DNA of 64,000 nt, from positions 1,674,001-1,738,000 of the forward strand of contig CAWGOT010000003.1 of NCBI GenBank assembly GCA_963824275.1, read 5' to 3'. How positions within the stretch are numbered: position 1 is the stretch's first letter; the number at the start of each line of letters is the position of its first letter. A program made the translations under genes and the position numbers. The DNA is from JANXQG01 sp963824275. GTDB lineage: Bacteria; Planctomycetota; Planctomycetia; Pirellulales; Thermoguttaceae. The notes under the pieces were generated by a model that saw only the letters and a program-made list of their open reading frames with translations, was not told the DNA's origin and ran no database searches. Positions 18,806 through 29,664 of the stretch are shown one piece after another.

Positions 18806-19845
18806 TCACACGGGCGATTTCATGGCTAACGTCCCGCGCTCGGCCAGGGCCCGATCGATCTCGGCCAACTGCTCGGCGTCGAGTTGCCAGCCGGAGCCGC
18901 CCGCGTTCTCGCGGATCTGGTCGGGCCGCTTGGCGCCGCATACGGCGCTGGTAATGCCGGGCTGCTGGACGGTCCAGCGAATCACGAGGTCGGCCACGGT
19001 ATGGCCCAGCGCCGCGCGATTGCCTGCAGACGATCGACCAGATCGTGGTTCTTTCGCCGTTCTTCGCCCTGAAACATCGGATACTTGCGGCGGCTGTCGT
19101 CGGGGCCAAAGACCTGGTCGCGGGCGATCCGGCCCGCCAATAGACCCTTCATCAGCGGCCAGTAGGCCATCACGGCCACGCCGTGCCGGCGGCACCAGGG
19201 CAGCGTATCGGCCTCAATCTGCCGCAGGAGCATGTTGTACGGCGGCTGGAACGCGGCCAAGGGACAGACGGCGGAAAACTCATCAAGCTGGGCCAGCGTG
19301 ACGTTCGACGCCCCGACCGCCAGCATCTTGCCCTCGTCGAGCAGGCGTTTCAACTCGCCGGCCGATTCGGCGACAGGAACATTCGGGTCCGGGGCGTGCA
19401 GATAATAGAGTTCGACGTGGTCGGTGGCCAATCGCCGCAGGCTCTCTTCGCATTCCCGCCGCAGCGTGGCCGGGCGGGCGTCAAGCACCTGAACGCCCTC
19501 CGGCGTCCAGTGGATTCCGCCTTTGGTGGCGATCACCATTTCCTTGCGGCGGCTGCCGAGCGCCCGGGCGATCAGCCGTTCGCTCTCCCCATGGGCCCCA
19601 TAGCAATAGCCGGTATCAACATGGTTGATTCCCAGGTCGAAGCAGGCCTGAATCGTAGCGACGCTATCGACATCGTTCACACCAGGACTGGTCATACCCG
19701 CGATCGGCCAGCAGCCCAGGGCCACTTCGGAGACCTTCAAACCGGTATTAGCGAGGGGGCGGTAGAGCATGGTGGGAGTAGGAGTTGAAAGGGCGTGGCT
19801 CGCGGTGCGGCGGCGTTCGAGGTTCGGCTGGTGGGAATCGCTCAT
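18806..19845 (-). CDS. Aldo/keto reductase (one frameshift)
   Basis: About 346 residues in an aldo/keto reductase barrel: RPLANTGLKVSEVALG, NHVDTGYCYGAHGESE (catalytic Asp and Tyr), EMVIATKGG (catalytic Lys), VELYYLHAPDPN, AVGASNVTLAQL and the C-terminal cofactor-binding AVCGAKRPDQIREN. It reduces a carbonyl using NAD(P)H; the substrate cannot be predicted. A frame change near 19010 separates the last ~70 residues. A GGAGGAG sequence about 15 bp upstream supports the ATG at 19845; the first widely conserved start is the ATG at 19770. The first 24 codons from 19770 are duplicated 12.4 kb away at 32137-32223. Confidence 0.85.
19699..19785. repeat. Left copy of an 87-bp imperfect direct repeat flanking the defence island
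   Basis: It covers codons 1-24 of the aldo/keto reductase (from its ATG at 19770) and 15 bp upstream. It matches 32137-32223 in the same orientation with about four differences, all transitions. The left copy is joined to the intact gene and the right copy to the ABC exporter side. Confidence 0.8.
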
Positions 19846-20445
19846 GGTCGTGACTTTTCTCTCCTCCTTACGTGCGGACCCTCCGTGGTCTCAGGAACCG
19901 GCCCAACCTTCCTGCGCCAGGCCAAAACGCGCGTATTACACTTGAATTTGGCAATCTTCTCAATGCCATTTGAGACTTTGCAAAAGTCCAGTCATATCCG
20001 TGATGTCCAGTGTTCCGGTCCTCCCTTCCGTGCCCGCGTGACGCAGTGCAGCGAATTGCTTATATTGTATGGGATCGGCAACAAGCGATACGGCAGGGGA
20101 CGCAGGCGATTGCAAGGATCGCTCAAACTACTGAGGACAAAGCAAAATGCACGACGCACGAGAAAAGGCCATTCGCGACCTACGATAGGTTGGGGGCCGG
20201 GCTAAGAGGGGCCAAATCGGTCGAAAAGTCGAAAAGGGATTTTTTTGCGGGGTGGCTTTCCACGACTACCACAGCGGGGTTAGAATCAGGGCTTTGTTGA
20301 ACGTGTGGGTTGCTGCCCGCGAAACGGCCCTTCGAGGGAGCCGCGCATCCCGGAACCGGGGAAAACCCCATGCTCGCAAAGGCTCCGCGCCGCAAAACGA
20401 AGCATTAGGCTCGTCAAACCGCTCAACTGAAGGACGTTGCCACCG
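19846..20445. other. Left end of the island, no gene recognised
   Basis: 600 bp without a convincing coding region, tRNA or integrase gene. Short open frames here lack protein-like composition. It has an A/T-rich patch near 20230-20250 and probably contains the promoter of the following helicase gene, which I could not locate. Confidence 0.5.
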
Positions 20446-23400
20446 ATGCCACGCATTTTTGACAATATATCTCAGTCCCTTCTCCCAACCCTCTGCAACA
20501 CGCTCCAGGTCGCCGACCGAGCCGACTTCTGCGTAGGGTATTTCAATCTTCGGGGATGGAAGACGATTGATTGCCACGTCGAGCAGTGGTCGGGCGGCCC
20601 TGGTCACTGCTGCCGATTGTTGGTGGGCATGCAGCGGCTTCCCCAGGATGAGCTGCGAGAGGCATTCAGCATCATCAAGCGGGACGAGGGCATCGACAAT
20701 CTGACCGCCCTTCGCCTGAAGAGGCGATTGGCGGAGGAGTTCCGGCACCAGTTGACGCTGGGAATGCCGACCAACGGCGACGAGGTCGGCTTGCGGCGGC
20801 TTGCCGCTCAAATCAAGGCGAAGAGGCTGGTCGTAAAGCTGTTTGTGCGTCACCCCTTGCACGCCAAGCTGTACCTTCTTTTCCGCCCCGACCCCGTCAA
20901 TCCGTCCGTTGGCTTTCTCGGCAGCAGCAATTTGACCCTTGCCGGCCTGTCCAACCAGGGCGAATTGAACGTGGATGTGATGGACCACGATGCCTGCCAG
21001 AAACTGTCCAAGTGGTTTGAAGACCGATGGAATGACAAGTGGTGCCTCGAAATTTCCGACGACCTGGTCGCCATAATTCAGGAAAGCTGGGCGCGCGAGC
21101 AGCCGCTGCCACCGTACCATATTTACCTGAAAATTGCCTACCACCTTTCCCAGGAGGCCCGATTCGGTTTGGCCGAGTTTCGCATTCCCCGCGACTTCGG
21201 CCAGAAGCTCTTCGATTTTCAGGTCGCCGCCGTGAAGATCGCGGCCCACCACCTGAACAAACGCGACGGCGTGCTCATCGGCGACGTGGTTGGCTTGGGC
21301 AAGACCCTGATGGCGACGGCGTTTGCCCGCATCTTCGAAGACGATCAGGGCCTGGAAACCCTCATTATTTGCCCCAGGAACCTCGTGTCGATGTGGGAAG
21401 ACTACCGCCAGCAGTACCGCCTGCGGGCCAAGGTGCTTTCGATCAGCCGAGTTATTGAGGAATTGCCGCAACTGCGTCGCTACCGCCTTGTGCTAATCGA
21501 CGAGAGCCACAACCTTCGCAATCGGCTTGGCAAGCGATACCGGGCAATCCAGGAGTATATCCGCGAAAACGAGAGCAAGGTGATCCTGCTTACGGCTACT
21601 CCCTACAACAAGACCTACCTCGACCTTGCCAACCAGTTGGGGCTTTTCATTCCGGACGAACTTGACCTTGGGATTCGACCGGAGAAACTCCTCCGTGAAC
21701 TCACGGAGACTGAGTTCCAGCGTCGTCATCAGTGCCCGGTACGCTCCCTTCCGGCTTTTGAGAAGAGCGAGTATGCGGACGATTGGCGGGAGTTAATGCG
21801 GCTTTATCTTGTCCGGCGGACGCGGACGTTCATTAAGCAGAATTATGCGGAAGTCGAGTGCCCCAAATGCAATGCCGTGGTCAGGGCGACGCAGTCGGCC
21901 TGCCCCCGTTGCGGACGTGTGAAGGCCGATGCGGACCGGCGATTCCTAACCTATGAGGACGGCAGCCGCTCATGGTTTCCCGTGCGGCAGCCAAAGACGG
22001 TCAAATTCCGAATTAACGACAAAGACCCTGACGACCAGTACGCAAGGTTGTACGCTGACGACGTGGTCAGTGCCGTCGAGCATCTCACCTTGCCGCGGTA
22101 CGGGTTGGCGAACTACGTCAACGAGACGCCCCACGAGCCACCTACGCAGGTGGAAGCAAAGGTGCTGCAGGACTTGTCGCGGGCAGGCCGGCGGCTGATG
22201 GGTTTCTGCCGAACCAACCTGTTCAAGCGGCTCGAAAGCGGCGGCCACGCCTTCCTTCAGTCCGTCGAGCGTCACATCTTGCGGAACTGCGTCTACCTCT
22301 ACGCCCTTGAAGCCGGCCAGCCGCTGCCGATCGGCACCCAGGACGCCGCCATGCTCGACGCCCGAATTTTCGACGGTGACGCCGACGACCCGAGTGCGTC
22401 CCCCGAGTTTTTCGGCCTGGATCAAGAAGACGAGAACAAGCCTGCCTTCAACGCCGGTCCGCTCCGCACCGGAAAGGACTTCCGCGAGCGTGCCGCCGAA
22501 GTCTATGCCGAATACGCCAAGGCGTACAAGAAGCGATTCAAATGGCTGCGACCCGCCTTGTTCATTCCCCAACTGGCGAAAGACTTGCGTGCAGACATCA
22601 CGGCCCTGCTGCCTGTGCTCAAGAAGTGCGGCAATTGGGAAGCCGACCGTGATGCCAAGCTGAAGAAGCTCCTCGACCTGCTGACGAAGACGCATCCTGA
22701 GGAGAAGGTGTTGATCTTCACGCAATTCGCCGACACGGCATGCTACCTTGAACCGCACATCCGCAACGCGGGAGTCAGCCGGCTTGCGCGTGACGGGCGA
22801 TAACGAGGACCCCACCGGCTACGCTTGGCGATTCAGCCCGGAAAGCAACAACAAACGACCGCAGGTGTCGCCTGCCCAAGAACTTCGCGTCATCGTCGCT
22901 ACGGACGTGCTGAGTGAAGGACAGAACCTACAGGACGCCGCCATCGTCGTGAATTACGACCTGCCCTGGGCCATTATTCGGCTCGTGCAGCGGGCCGGGC
23001 GTGTCGATCGTATCGGCCAGAAAGCGGAGACCATTCTCTGCTATTCCTTCCTGCCCGCGGATGGCGTTGAACGAATCATACGGCTGCGAACGCGTGTCCG
23101 CCAGCGTCTGCAAGAGTCCGCCGAAGTCGTGGGCACCGACGAACACTTCTTCGAAGATGACCACGGCGAACAGACGATCCGAGATTTGTTCACCGAGAAG
23201 TCCGGCATTCTCGACGACGACGCGGACAGCGAGGTGGACCTGAGTTCCTACGCTTACCAAATCTGGAAAAACGCCATCGACCGCGACCCGTCGCTCGAAA
23301 AGGTCATCCCGGCATTGCCCGACGTGGTCTATTCGACCCGCCCCCATTCCCCGACCGAGAATTCGCCCGAGGGGGTGCTGGTCTATGTCCGCACAGGTCA

Positions 23401-23905
23401 GGGCAACGACGCATTGGCCTGGACGGACAGCCAGGGTCGGAACGTCACCGAGTCGCAGTTTGCCATTCTCAAGATGGCCGAGTGCCCGCCGACCACCCCG
23501 GCATTGCCCCGCTTGGAAAACCACCATAACTTGGTGTCGCAGGGCGTGCAGCTCATCGCCACGGAAGAAAAATCCGTGGGCGGTCAACTTGGCCGGCCAT
23601 CGGGGGCCCGCTTCCGCACCTACCAACGCCTGGAAGCCTACATCAAGGAGGTGAAAGGCACGACCTTGGTAAGTGCGGATTTGTTTCTGACCTTGCAGAA
23701 GGCCCTTGAGGAGATCTACACCTATCCGTTGCGGCAGACCGCCGTCGACACGCTCAACCGTCAGCTTCGCAGCGGCATCGCCGACGACAAGCTGGCGGAA
23801 TTGGTGGTCGAACTGCGGACTGAAGGCCGGCTGTGCATCGTCCACGAAGAAGAACAACAGCAAGAGCCCCAGATTATATGCTCGCTGGGACTGAGGATGG
23901 AATAA
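20446..23905 (+). CDS. SNF2-family helicase with N-terminal PLD nuclease domain (one frameshift)
   Basis: About 1,150 residues. Counting from a TTG nine bases upstream, residues ~1-210 form a phospholipase-D-like domain with the HxK half-motif at H142/K144 (HPLHAKLYLLF) and a downstream GSSNLT. The helicase follows: Walker A GDVVGLGKT (K289), DESHNLRN (355-360), LLTATPYNKTY, then a zinc ribbon (CPKCNAVV, CPRCGRVK), and after the break motif V/VI (VATDVLSEGQNLQDA, RAGRVDRIGQ). SNF2-PLD proteins are typical of anti-phage systems, where they track along or cut DNA. AAGGA lies ~11 bp before ATG 20446. A single frame change near 22775 splits it. It is followed by a toxin-antitoxin remnant and an Eco57I-type methylase. 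Confidence 0.85.
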
Positions 23906-24065
23906 GCGGCCGCGTTTCGCGGTCGCGAAGGCTAAGCGGGGAAGGAAAAAGACTGTATAATTGGTTTGGTGATTGTTTGGCCGCGGCTCGGCGGTTTTTC
24001 CCCTTCACATAGATGGAGGCAAGCGGCCGTCAACAAGACATGCCCTGGCCGAGGAGAAAAGTATT

Positions 24066-24281
24066 ATGGTCTACAATGGACGCGTTAAGGGTGGGGTCGT
24101 AGTGCTGGACCCCGATGTCGAGCTTCCGGAAGGCACCGAGGTCAAGGTGGAACCCGTCTTACGAACAACCAGACGGACCCTGGCCGAGCAGCTTGGTGAG
24201 CTGATCGGCTCCGTGCCCGAGTTGCCTCCGGACATGGCCGAGCAACATGATCATTACTTGCACGGGGCGCCGAAGCGATGA
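24066..24281 (+). CDS. AF2212-like antitoxin
   Basis: 71 residues with the small beta-barrel start of this antitoxin family (VKGGVVVLDPDVELPEGTEVKVEPV) and a helical, charged C-terminus. These proteins usually neutralise a PIN-domain ribonuclease encoded immediately downstream. Here the stop overlaps the next start as ATGA, and the downstream reading frame is a truncated PIN domain. A TATAAT sequence lies at 23956-23961 without an obvious -35. Confidence 0.65.
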   Translation: MVYNGRVKGGVVVLDPDVELPEGTEVKVEPVLRTTRRTLAEQLGELIGSVPELPPDMAEQHDHYLHGAPKR

Positions 24282-24418
24282 AGCAAATCTTTGCCGACAG
24301 CTTTTACTTCTTTGCGGTCTTGAACTCCAGGGACTCCTCCATAATGAAAGAAGCGGCCAGGGACGGGTGTCCTAAGTCGGTGAGGACCGGCTCATTCTGG
24401 TCGCTAAAGGAAGTATAA
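24278..24418 (+). pseudogene. Truncated PIN-domain toxin
   Basis: 46 codons starting MKQIFADSFYFFAVLNSRD, the usual beginning of a VapC-like PIN domain with its first catalytic Asp. The sequence loses PIN character after ~30 residues and stops at 24418; the later acidic residues of the active site are absent. It overlaps the antitoxin gene by 4 bp. Probably inactive. Confidence 0.55.
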
Positions 24419-24462
24419 TCAAAACCACCTTCCAGGCAAGGCCCTTTTCCCCGCTGCCCGCC

Positions 24463-27076
24463 ATGCAGATCGACAAGAAAGCCATTCAGGACCGGCTGCG
24501 GAAGTCGGATTTCACCGGCGTTTTCACCCAGGAACTCGGCTGGGATTTTCCCCCCGGCAATCTGACTCTGACCGTGGCCGGCAAGCAGATCTGCCTTCAG
24601 GCCGTTGCCGAAAAGAAGGGGCTGGTCGCGTTCGTCTGCCCAGCCCCGGCCGGCCACGCCTGCCCGACTACGCCGCCCGCCGGAAAATCGAGCGGGAGGT
24701 TGCCAAGCACCGCCACCAACACCTCATCGTGTTCACCGACGCCGGCAAGACTACCCAGGTCTGGCAATGGGTCAAACGCGAACTTGGCAAGCCGGCCGCC
24801 TGCCGGGAGCACACCTACTGACGTCGGCCAGCCCGGCGACAGCCTCATTCAGAAGCTCACGGCCCTGGCCGTCTCGCTTCAGGAGGAGGAATCGCTTACG
24901 CACGTCGATGTGACCGGCAAGGTCCAGAAGGCTTTCAACGTCGAGAAGGTCACCAAGAAGTTCTACGAACGCTTCCAGAAGGAGCACCAGGCGTTCCTGA
25001 AGTTGCTCAAGGGCATTCCCGACGACGACATGCAGCGGTGGTACGTCTCGGTCATGCTCAACCGGCTGATGTTCATCTACTTCATTCAGTCGAAGGGCTT
25101 TCTGGGCGAGGCCGACCGCGACTATCTGCGGACCAAGCTGGTCGAGAGCAAACTCCGCGGCAAAGATCGCTACTACCGCGAATTCCTTTGCCCGCTGTTT
25201 TCGAGGGCTTCGCCAAACGCCCGCAGGAACGATCGGCCAAAATGAACGACTTGCTGGGCGCCGTGCCGTACTTGAATGGCGGCCTGTTGGAGGGCTTTCT
25301 GGCGGTCGACGACGATAGTCTCCCTCTCCCTCCGGGAGAGGGGCAGGGGGTGAGGGCCGCCGCGCCGCAGGTGAGGGCCGCCGTCCCACCGCCAAGCACC
25401 GTATCCTTGACGAATTCCGCCAGACCCTCAATTCGGCCAGCGAGGACCATCCGAACGCGAAATATTTCATCTTCAAATCGATCATCATTCGCAACCTTTT
25501 CGGCGTGGACATCATGGAGGAGGCCACGGAAATCTGCAAGCTGCGGCTGTTTCTCAAGCTCGTGGCCCAACTCGATCCCGACCCGACCAAGCCGAATCTT
25601 GGCGTTGAGCCATTGCCGGACATCGACTTCAACATCCGTTCCGGCAATACGCTGGTTGGATACACGACCATCGACGAAATCCGCCGCAGCCAGCAGGGAA
25701 AGTTAGCTTTCACCGCAGCGGAAATCGCACGTCTTGAGACCCAGGCAAAGGCCGTGGCCGATCTGTACTCGGTCTTCTGCCGCTTACAGACCAACGGTTC
25801 CAAGGGCGAATCGACGCCCGAGGAACTTGCCGCCGCGAAAGGCACGCTTCGCCGCGAGCAGCGACGGTTGGGCGGTGAACTTGACCGCTATCTGGCCAGC
25901 GACTACGGCATCGATCCCGACAACGCGAAGCAGGCGAAGGACTTCGCCAAGTGGCGAAAGAGCCACCAGCCGTTCCACTGGTTCATCGAGTTCTACGGTA
26001 TCATGCATGGCGGCGGGTTCGACGTGATCATCGGCAACCCGCCGTACCGCGAGCTGCGAGCCGTCACGGAGTACACTGTCCGGGGCTATACAACGACAAG
26101 CACTCGCAACCTCTACCCGCTGCTGCTAGAGCGTGCTTTTGCCATTTCCGGTCGCGGTGGCCGTCTCGGATTCATCGTGCCGGTCTCGTCGATTTCCACA
26201 GAAGGTTACCGACCGCTCCAATCCATTGTCTTCCAGTATCCCGGGCATTTTAGCTCCTTTGACGACCGGCCTTCTCGCCTATTCGATGGGCTGGAGCACA
26301 TCCAACTCACAATTCACCTCGTGCACAATTCGACGTGCGTCACCCGCAATCATTACACGACCGAGTGCTACAGATGGAGTGCGGTCGAGCGTGACACCCT
26401 CTTTGCCACCCTTGAGTACGAACTTGTCAACGAGACTTTCTTGCCGGATTCCCTGCCCAAAGTGAGTCGTGGTGTTGAGAATTCCATCCTCAGCAAGGTA
26501 TGGGCTGATCGAACCGCAATCGGAGAGCAGTTGAGCCGTGACGGTTTAGGCACCGTGTTCTATTCGCGAAAGGTCCACAACTTCTTCCAAGTCTTGGATT
26601 TTGTGCCAAAAGTCTACGATGGCAAAGGCAAGCTGCGTGCGCCCACTGAGCTAAAGGAACTGCGATTTGACAATAAGGCGAGGTCGCAGGCCGTACTATG
26701 CCTGCTAAACGCAACCCTGTTTCGTTGGTTCGTTAACGTGTTCTCTGACTGCCGACACATTAACAAACGAGAGGTCGAAGGAATGCGTCTCGACCTGGCC
26801 CGCGCTGTTGCGGAACGCGGCGGACCTCTCCAGGCCCTATCGCAACGCTTGAGCAAGAGGCTACTCGAAACGGCGGAATTCCGCCAGATGCGATTCAGTC
26901 ATGACACGCTACGAGTACAGTGCATAATCCCAAAGTCCTCGAAACCCATAATTGACGAGATCGACTGTATCCTCGGTGCCCATTACGGGTTCTCGCAGGA
27001 AGAGACCGATTTCATTGTCAACTACGACATCAAGTACCGCATGGGCCAGGACGAAGAAGACGAGGGCGAGGAGTAG
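24463..27076 (+). CDS. Eco57I-type DNA methylase / restriction protein, motif I region missing (frameshifted)
   Basis: The joined protein is about 870 residues. The N-terminal domain (LIVFTDAGKTTQVWQWVKREL, then DSLIQKLTALAVSLQEEESL, YERFQKEHQAFL, MLNRLMFIYFIQSKGFL) matches large Eco57I-type restriction-methylases, as do PYLNGGLLE, FKSIIIRNLFGVDIMEEATEI, IDFNIRSGNTLVGY, the catalytic motif IV IIGNPPYREL, and a C-terminal specificity-like region. The stretch that normally carries the DPxCGSGAFL SAM-binding motif between PYLNGG and IIIRNLFGVD is absent; a family B palindromic repeat lies there instead. Frames change near 24650, 24820, 25205 and 25380. It is probably the partner of the PLD-SNF2 helicase, but methylation is unlikely in this form. 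Confidence 0.75.
25320..25378. repeat. Palindromic repeat, family B, at an internal deletion of the methylase gene
   Basis: Arms CTCCCTCTCCC and GGGAGAGGGGC with the tail AGGGGGTGAGGGCCG, then a partial second tail (GCAGGTGAGGGCCG). It reads as PLPPGEGQGVRA inside the methylase frame. Confidence 0.8.
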
Positions 27077-27131
27077 TCGGAAGATCAAACACTTATGCCA
27101 AGAATGCCTGAAATGGGCTTGCCGACCGGCG

Positions 27132-27566
27132 ATGACAGACACGTTTACCAAGGAAAAACGCCGAACGATCATGCAGGCGGTCCGACGCCAGCGGACACGT
27201 CCGGAGGAAGTCGTGGCAGCCCGCCTTAGGACGGAGGGCTTGCGGTTTCGCCGCAACGTCGCTAGACTACCAGGAAAACCGGACTTCTACTTTTCGGAAG
27301 CCCGCGTTGCCGTCTTCGTACACGGTTGCTTCTGGCACGGGCACGAAGGGTGTCCCAAAGGCCGAAAGCGTCCGAAAACCAACACAACCTATTGGAAGTC
27401 GAAAGTTCAGCGAAATCGCAGACGCGACCGCCGCGCCGCCCGACAATTGCGGGCACTCGGGATTAGCGTCTTCACCGTCTGGGAATGCCAAGTTTCGGCG
27501 GTCGGCCTGCCGAAGCGGCTGCTGACCCGTCTTCGCTCTGACATGAAAGCCCTTCAAGATGTGTGA
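27132..27566 (+). CDS. vsr: Very-short-patch-repair endonuclease (Vsr)
   Basis: 144 residues with all Vsr landmarks: RRTIMQAVRRQRTRPEEVV at the N-terminus, PGKPDFYF with the catalytic Asp at residue 51 (the same number as in E. coli Vsr), VFVHGCFWHGHEGCPKG and WKSKVQRNRRRD. Vsr nicks T:G mismatches formed by deamination of 5-methylcytosine, and it travels with C5 methyltransferases; one is encoded 2 kb away. In MutL/MORC-linked restriction systems Vsr-like proteins are thought to be nucleases. ATG at 27132 is 55 bp after the methylase; the stop overlaps the next gene by 8 bp. The gene is intact. Confidence 0.92.
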   Translation: MTDTFTKEKRRTIMQAVRRQRTRPEEVVAARLRTEGLRFRRNVARLPGKPDFYFSEARVAVFVHGCFWHGHEGCPKGRKRPKTNTTYWKSKVQRNRRRDRRAARQLRALGISVFTVWECQVSAVGLPKRLLTRLRSDMKALQDV

Positions 27567-29664
27567 CGCTCCCAAGCTGAAGTTCAAAGTCGCCCCCCAT
27601 ATCGTCGAGGATCTCGGGCTCAATCTCTACACGAGTCTCCCCCGCGTGCTCGTCGAGTACGTGGCGAATGCCTACGATGCCGATTCGGCCTACGCAGATG
27701 TCTCGTTGGACAAAGCTGCCGTCGAGCAAGCACGCCTTGAGATGAGGAAACAATTTGAACTTGAACAGCTGCGGAGCAAAGCCACCGGCCGGAGTGTTCC
27801 GCCGCTGGAAAGCCGCACGTTGCCGGACCATCTTTCAATCACGGTTGAAGACGTGGGGCAGGGCATGTCCCAACAGGACCTGGACGGCAAGTTCCTTTTC
27901 GCCGGGAGACGGCGACGGCGAGAGGAGCCGGACCTTCACGGACGTACCCCGGAAAAGAAACGCCCGTTAATGGGGCGAAAGGGATTGGGCAAGCTTGCCG
28001 GCTTTGGCGTGGCAAAGCTCATTACGGTCGTCACACGGAAGAAAGGTGAGCCTCACGCTACGAAGATCGTGCTCGACTACGACCAACTTGTCGCCAAGCG
28101 AGCTACCCATGAGATCGAAATCGAGCAAGAGGAGACCCTTCAGGACGGGGGCGGTTTCGCGCAGAGCGGGACGCGAATCACCCTCTCACGCCTCATGTAC
28201 GGCCCCCTGAGAAGCAGGACCCAAACCATCGAGAGGGGAATCACCGATCATTTCGCCCTTATCGACCCGGAAGACTTTGCGATCCGGCTTAACGGTGCCG
28301 AGATTGAGGCAAAGGCGGCCACCTTTGCCTTTGCGTGGCCCGAACCTGATGCAGTCGATCAACAGGAATTCGTCACCAAGACGCTGCCCCGGGAGGACGG
28401 AGGCGAGATCAAGTTTCAATACCGCCTTCGATTCACGGGTGAGAACGAGGCTCTCCCGGCTGCCCAACGCGGCGTCAGGGTCTATGCCAACAAGCGTCTT
28501 GCCGCCGCTCCGTCACTTCTCGACGCCGACACCAATATGCACGGCTTTCGAATGACTGACTACCTGGACGGTGTTGTTCACGCCGACTTTATCGCAGATC
28601 AGGAGGCGGATTACATCGCGACGGACCGTCAGACGTTGCGGTGGGAATCGCCGCTCCTGTCCGGCATGTACGAGTTCCTAAGCGCCGAGATCAAGGAAGC
28701 GTGCAAACAGTACCAGAAGTTGCGCGAGGGGGTGGCACCGAACATCGTCAAAAAGGACCCGTTCACGCAGAGCGAGGTCGCCCGATTCGGATTCTCGAAG
28801 AAAGACGAGAGAATGGCATTGCGAATTGCGGTCATCCTCAAGAACGCCTGCAAACAAGGCGTAGCTGATCCTATGTACCAGGAGAAGCTTCCCATACTCC
28901 TCCGAGGAATCGGGCACGGAAACATCCTCGCGGCAATATCGGAACTTGCCGACAAAGACAACCCCGATTTGCAGAGCGTGGCGGTCGAGGTTGCACGCCT
29001 GGCCAAAGACGAGATGGACCAATTCATTGGCTCGGTCAAGGTCAGGCTGAAGGCGATTGAAGCACTCAAAAAGATTGTTCGTGCCGTAGATTTCAAAGAG
29101 AAGCAGAACGAAAGAACGATTCAGAAGTTGTTTGAGGAGGCCCCGTGGTTGATTGATCCCACCTATACGCAGTTCCTCACCGCCGATAAAGAGGTCCACG
29201 TGCTGTTTGACCGTCTCGCCAAGGAACTCGAGATCGACGACTATGCCCCGGCTGGTTCTGAAAGCAACGAGGATCGCCCGGATTTGGCTTTTCTTCTCTT
29301 TAATCTAAGCCTGAACCGTTTGGTGATCGTGGAACTCAAGTCGGCCAATTTGCCGCTTGAGGAAAAGCACCTTACGCAGCTCCGGTACTACATGGAGACT
29401 GCGGAGGCTTGGCTGGCTGAACACGGCCACGCCGGGATCCAAGTTCACGGCCACTTGATCGGCACGAAGGCACCGCCCGATAGTCGAGGACGCGGCGTAG
29501 TTGCCCTACGCAGACAGATCAAACAGGCAGGGCCGGATGCCGACTGGACGGTTCGGGACTATCTCGAAGTCCTGGAGGACACGGAGGCCGCTCACATGGA
29601 GTTGTTAGAGATTCAGCGGCTTGCCGAGGAAAAGGACAAAGCGGAAGGCAATGACGACGTTTAG
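27559..29664 (+). CDS. GHKL (MORC/Hsp90-like) ATPase with C-terminal PD-(D/E)XK nuclease domain
   Basis: 701 residues, intact. The N-terminal GHKL fold has the N-box EYVANAYDADS (about residues 33-43), the G1 motif EDVGQGMS (~98-105) and the glycine-rich lid GRKGLGKLAGFGVA (~137-150). A middle region is probably the S5-type transducer. The C-terminal ~170 residues carry a PD-(D/E)XK signature: RPDLAF with Asp575, then VIVELKS with Glu592 and Lys594, and a downstream HLTQLRYYM helix. It overlaps vsr by 8 bp, and its stop overlaps the convergent C5 methyltransferase by 4 bp. MORC-type ATPases with Vsr and C5 methylases were described as restriction-system components; the fused nuclease suggests an effector. 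Function is inferred. Confidence 0.85.
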   Translation: MCDAPKLKFKVAPHIVEDLGLNLYTSLPRVLVEYVANAYDADSAYADVSLDKAAVEQARLEMRKQFELEQLRSKATGRSVPPLESRTLPDHLSITVEDVGQGMSQQDLDGKFLFAGRRRRREEPDLHGRTPEKKRPLMGRKGLGKLAGFGVAKLITVVTRKKGEPHATKIVLDYDQLVAKRATHEIEIEQEETLQDGGGFAQSGTRITLSRLMYGPLRSRTQTIERGITDHFALIDPEDFAIRLNGAEIEAKAATFAFAWPEPDAVDQQEFVTKTLPREDGGEIKFQYRLRFTGENEALPAAQRGVRVYANKRLAAAPSLLDADTNMHGFRMTDYLDGVVHADFIADQEADYIATDRQTLRWESPLLSGMYEFLSAEIKEACKQYQKLREGVAPNIVKKDPFTQSEVARFGFSKKDERMALRIAVILKNACKQGVADPMYQEKLPILLRGIGHGNILAAISELADKDNPDLQSVAVEVARLAKDEMDQFIGSVKVRLKAIEALKKIVRAVDFKEKQNERTIQKLFEEAPWLIDPTYTQFLTADKEVHVLFDRLAKELEIDDYAPAGSESNEDRPDLAFLLFNLSLNRLVIVELKSANLPLEEKHLTQLRYYMETAEAWLAEHGHAGIQVHGHLIGTKAPPDSRGRGVVALRRQIKQAGPDADWTVRDYLEVLEDTEAAHMELLEIQRLAEEKDKAEGNDDV

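Noticed and set aside
19846..20445. An integrase or tRNA attachment site at the left end of the island
   Set aside because: No integrase motif and no tRNA-like sequence were found; the direct repeat is the only boundary mark.
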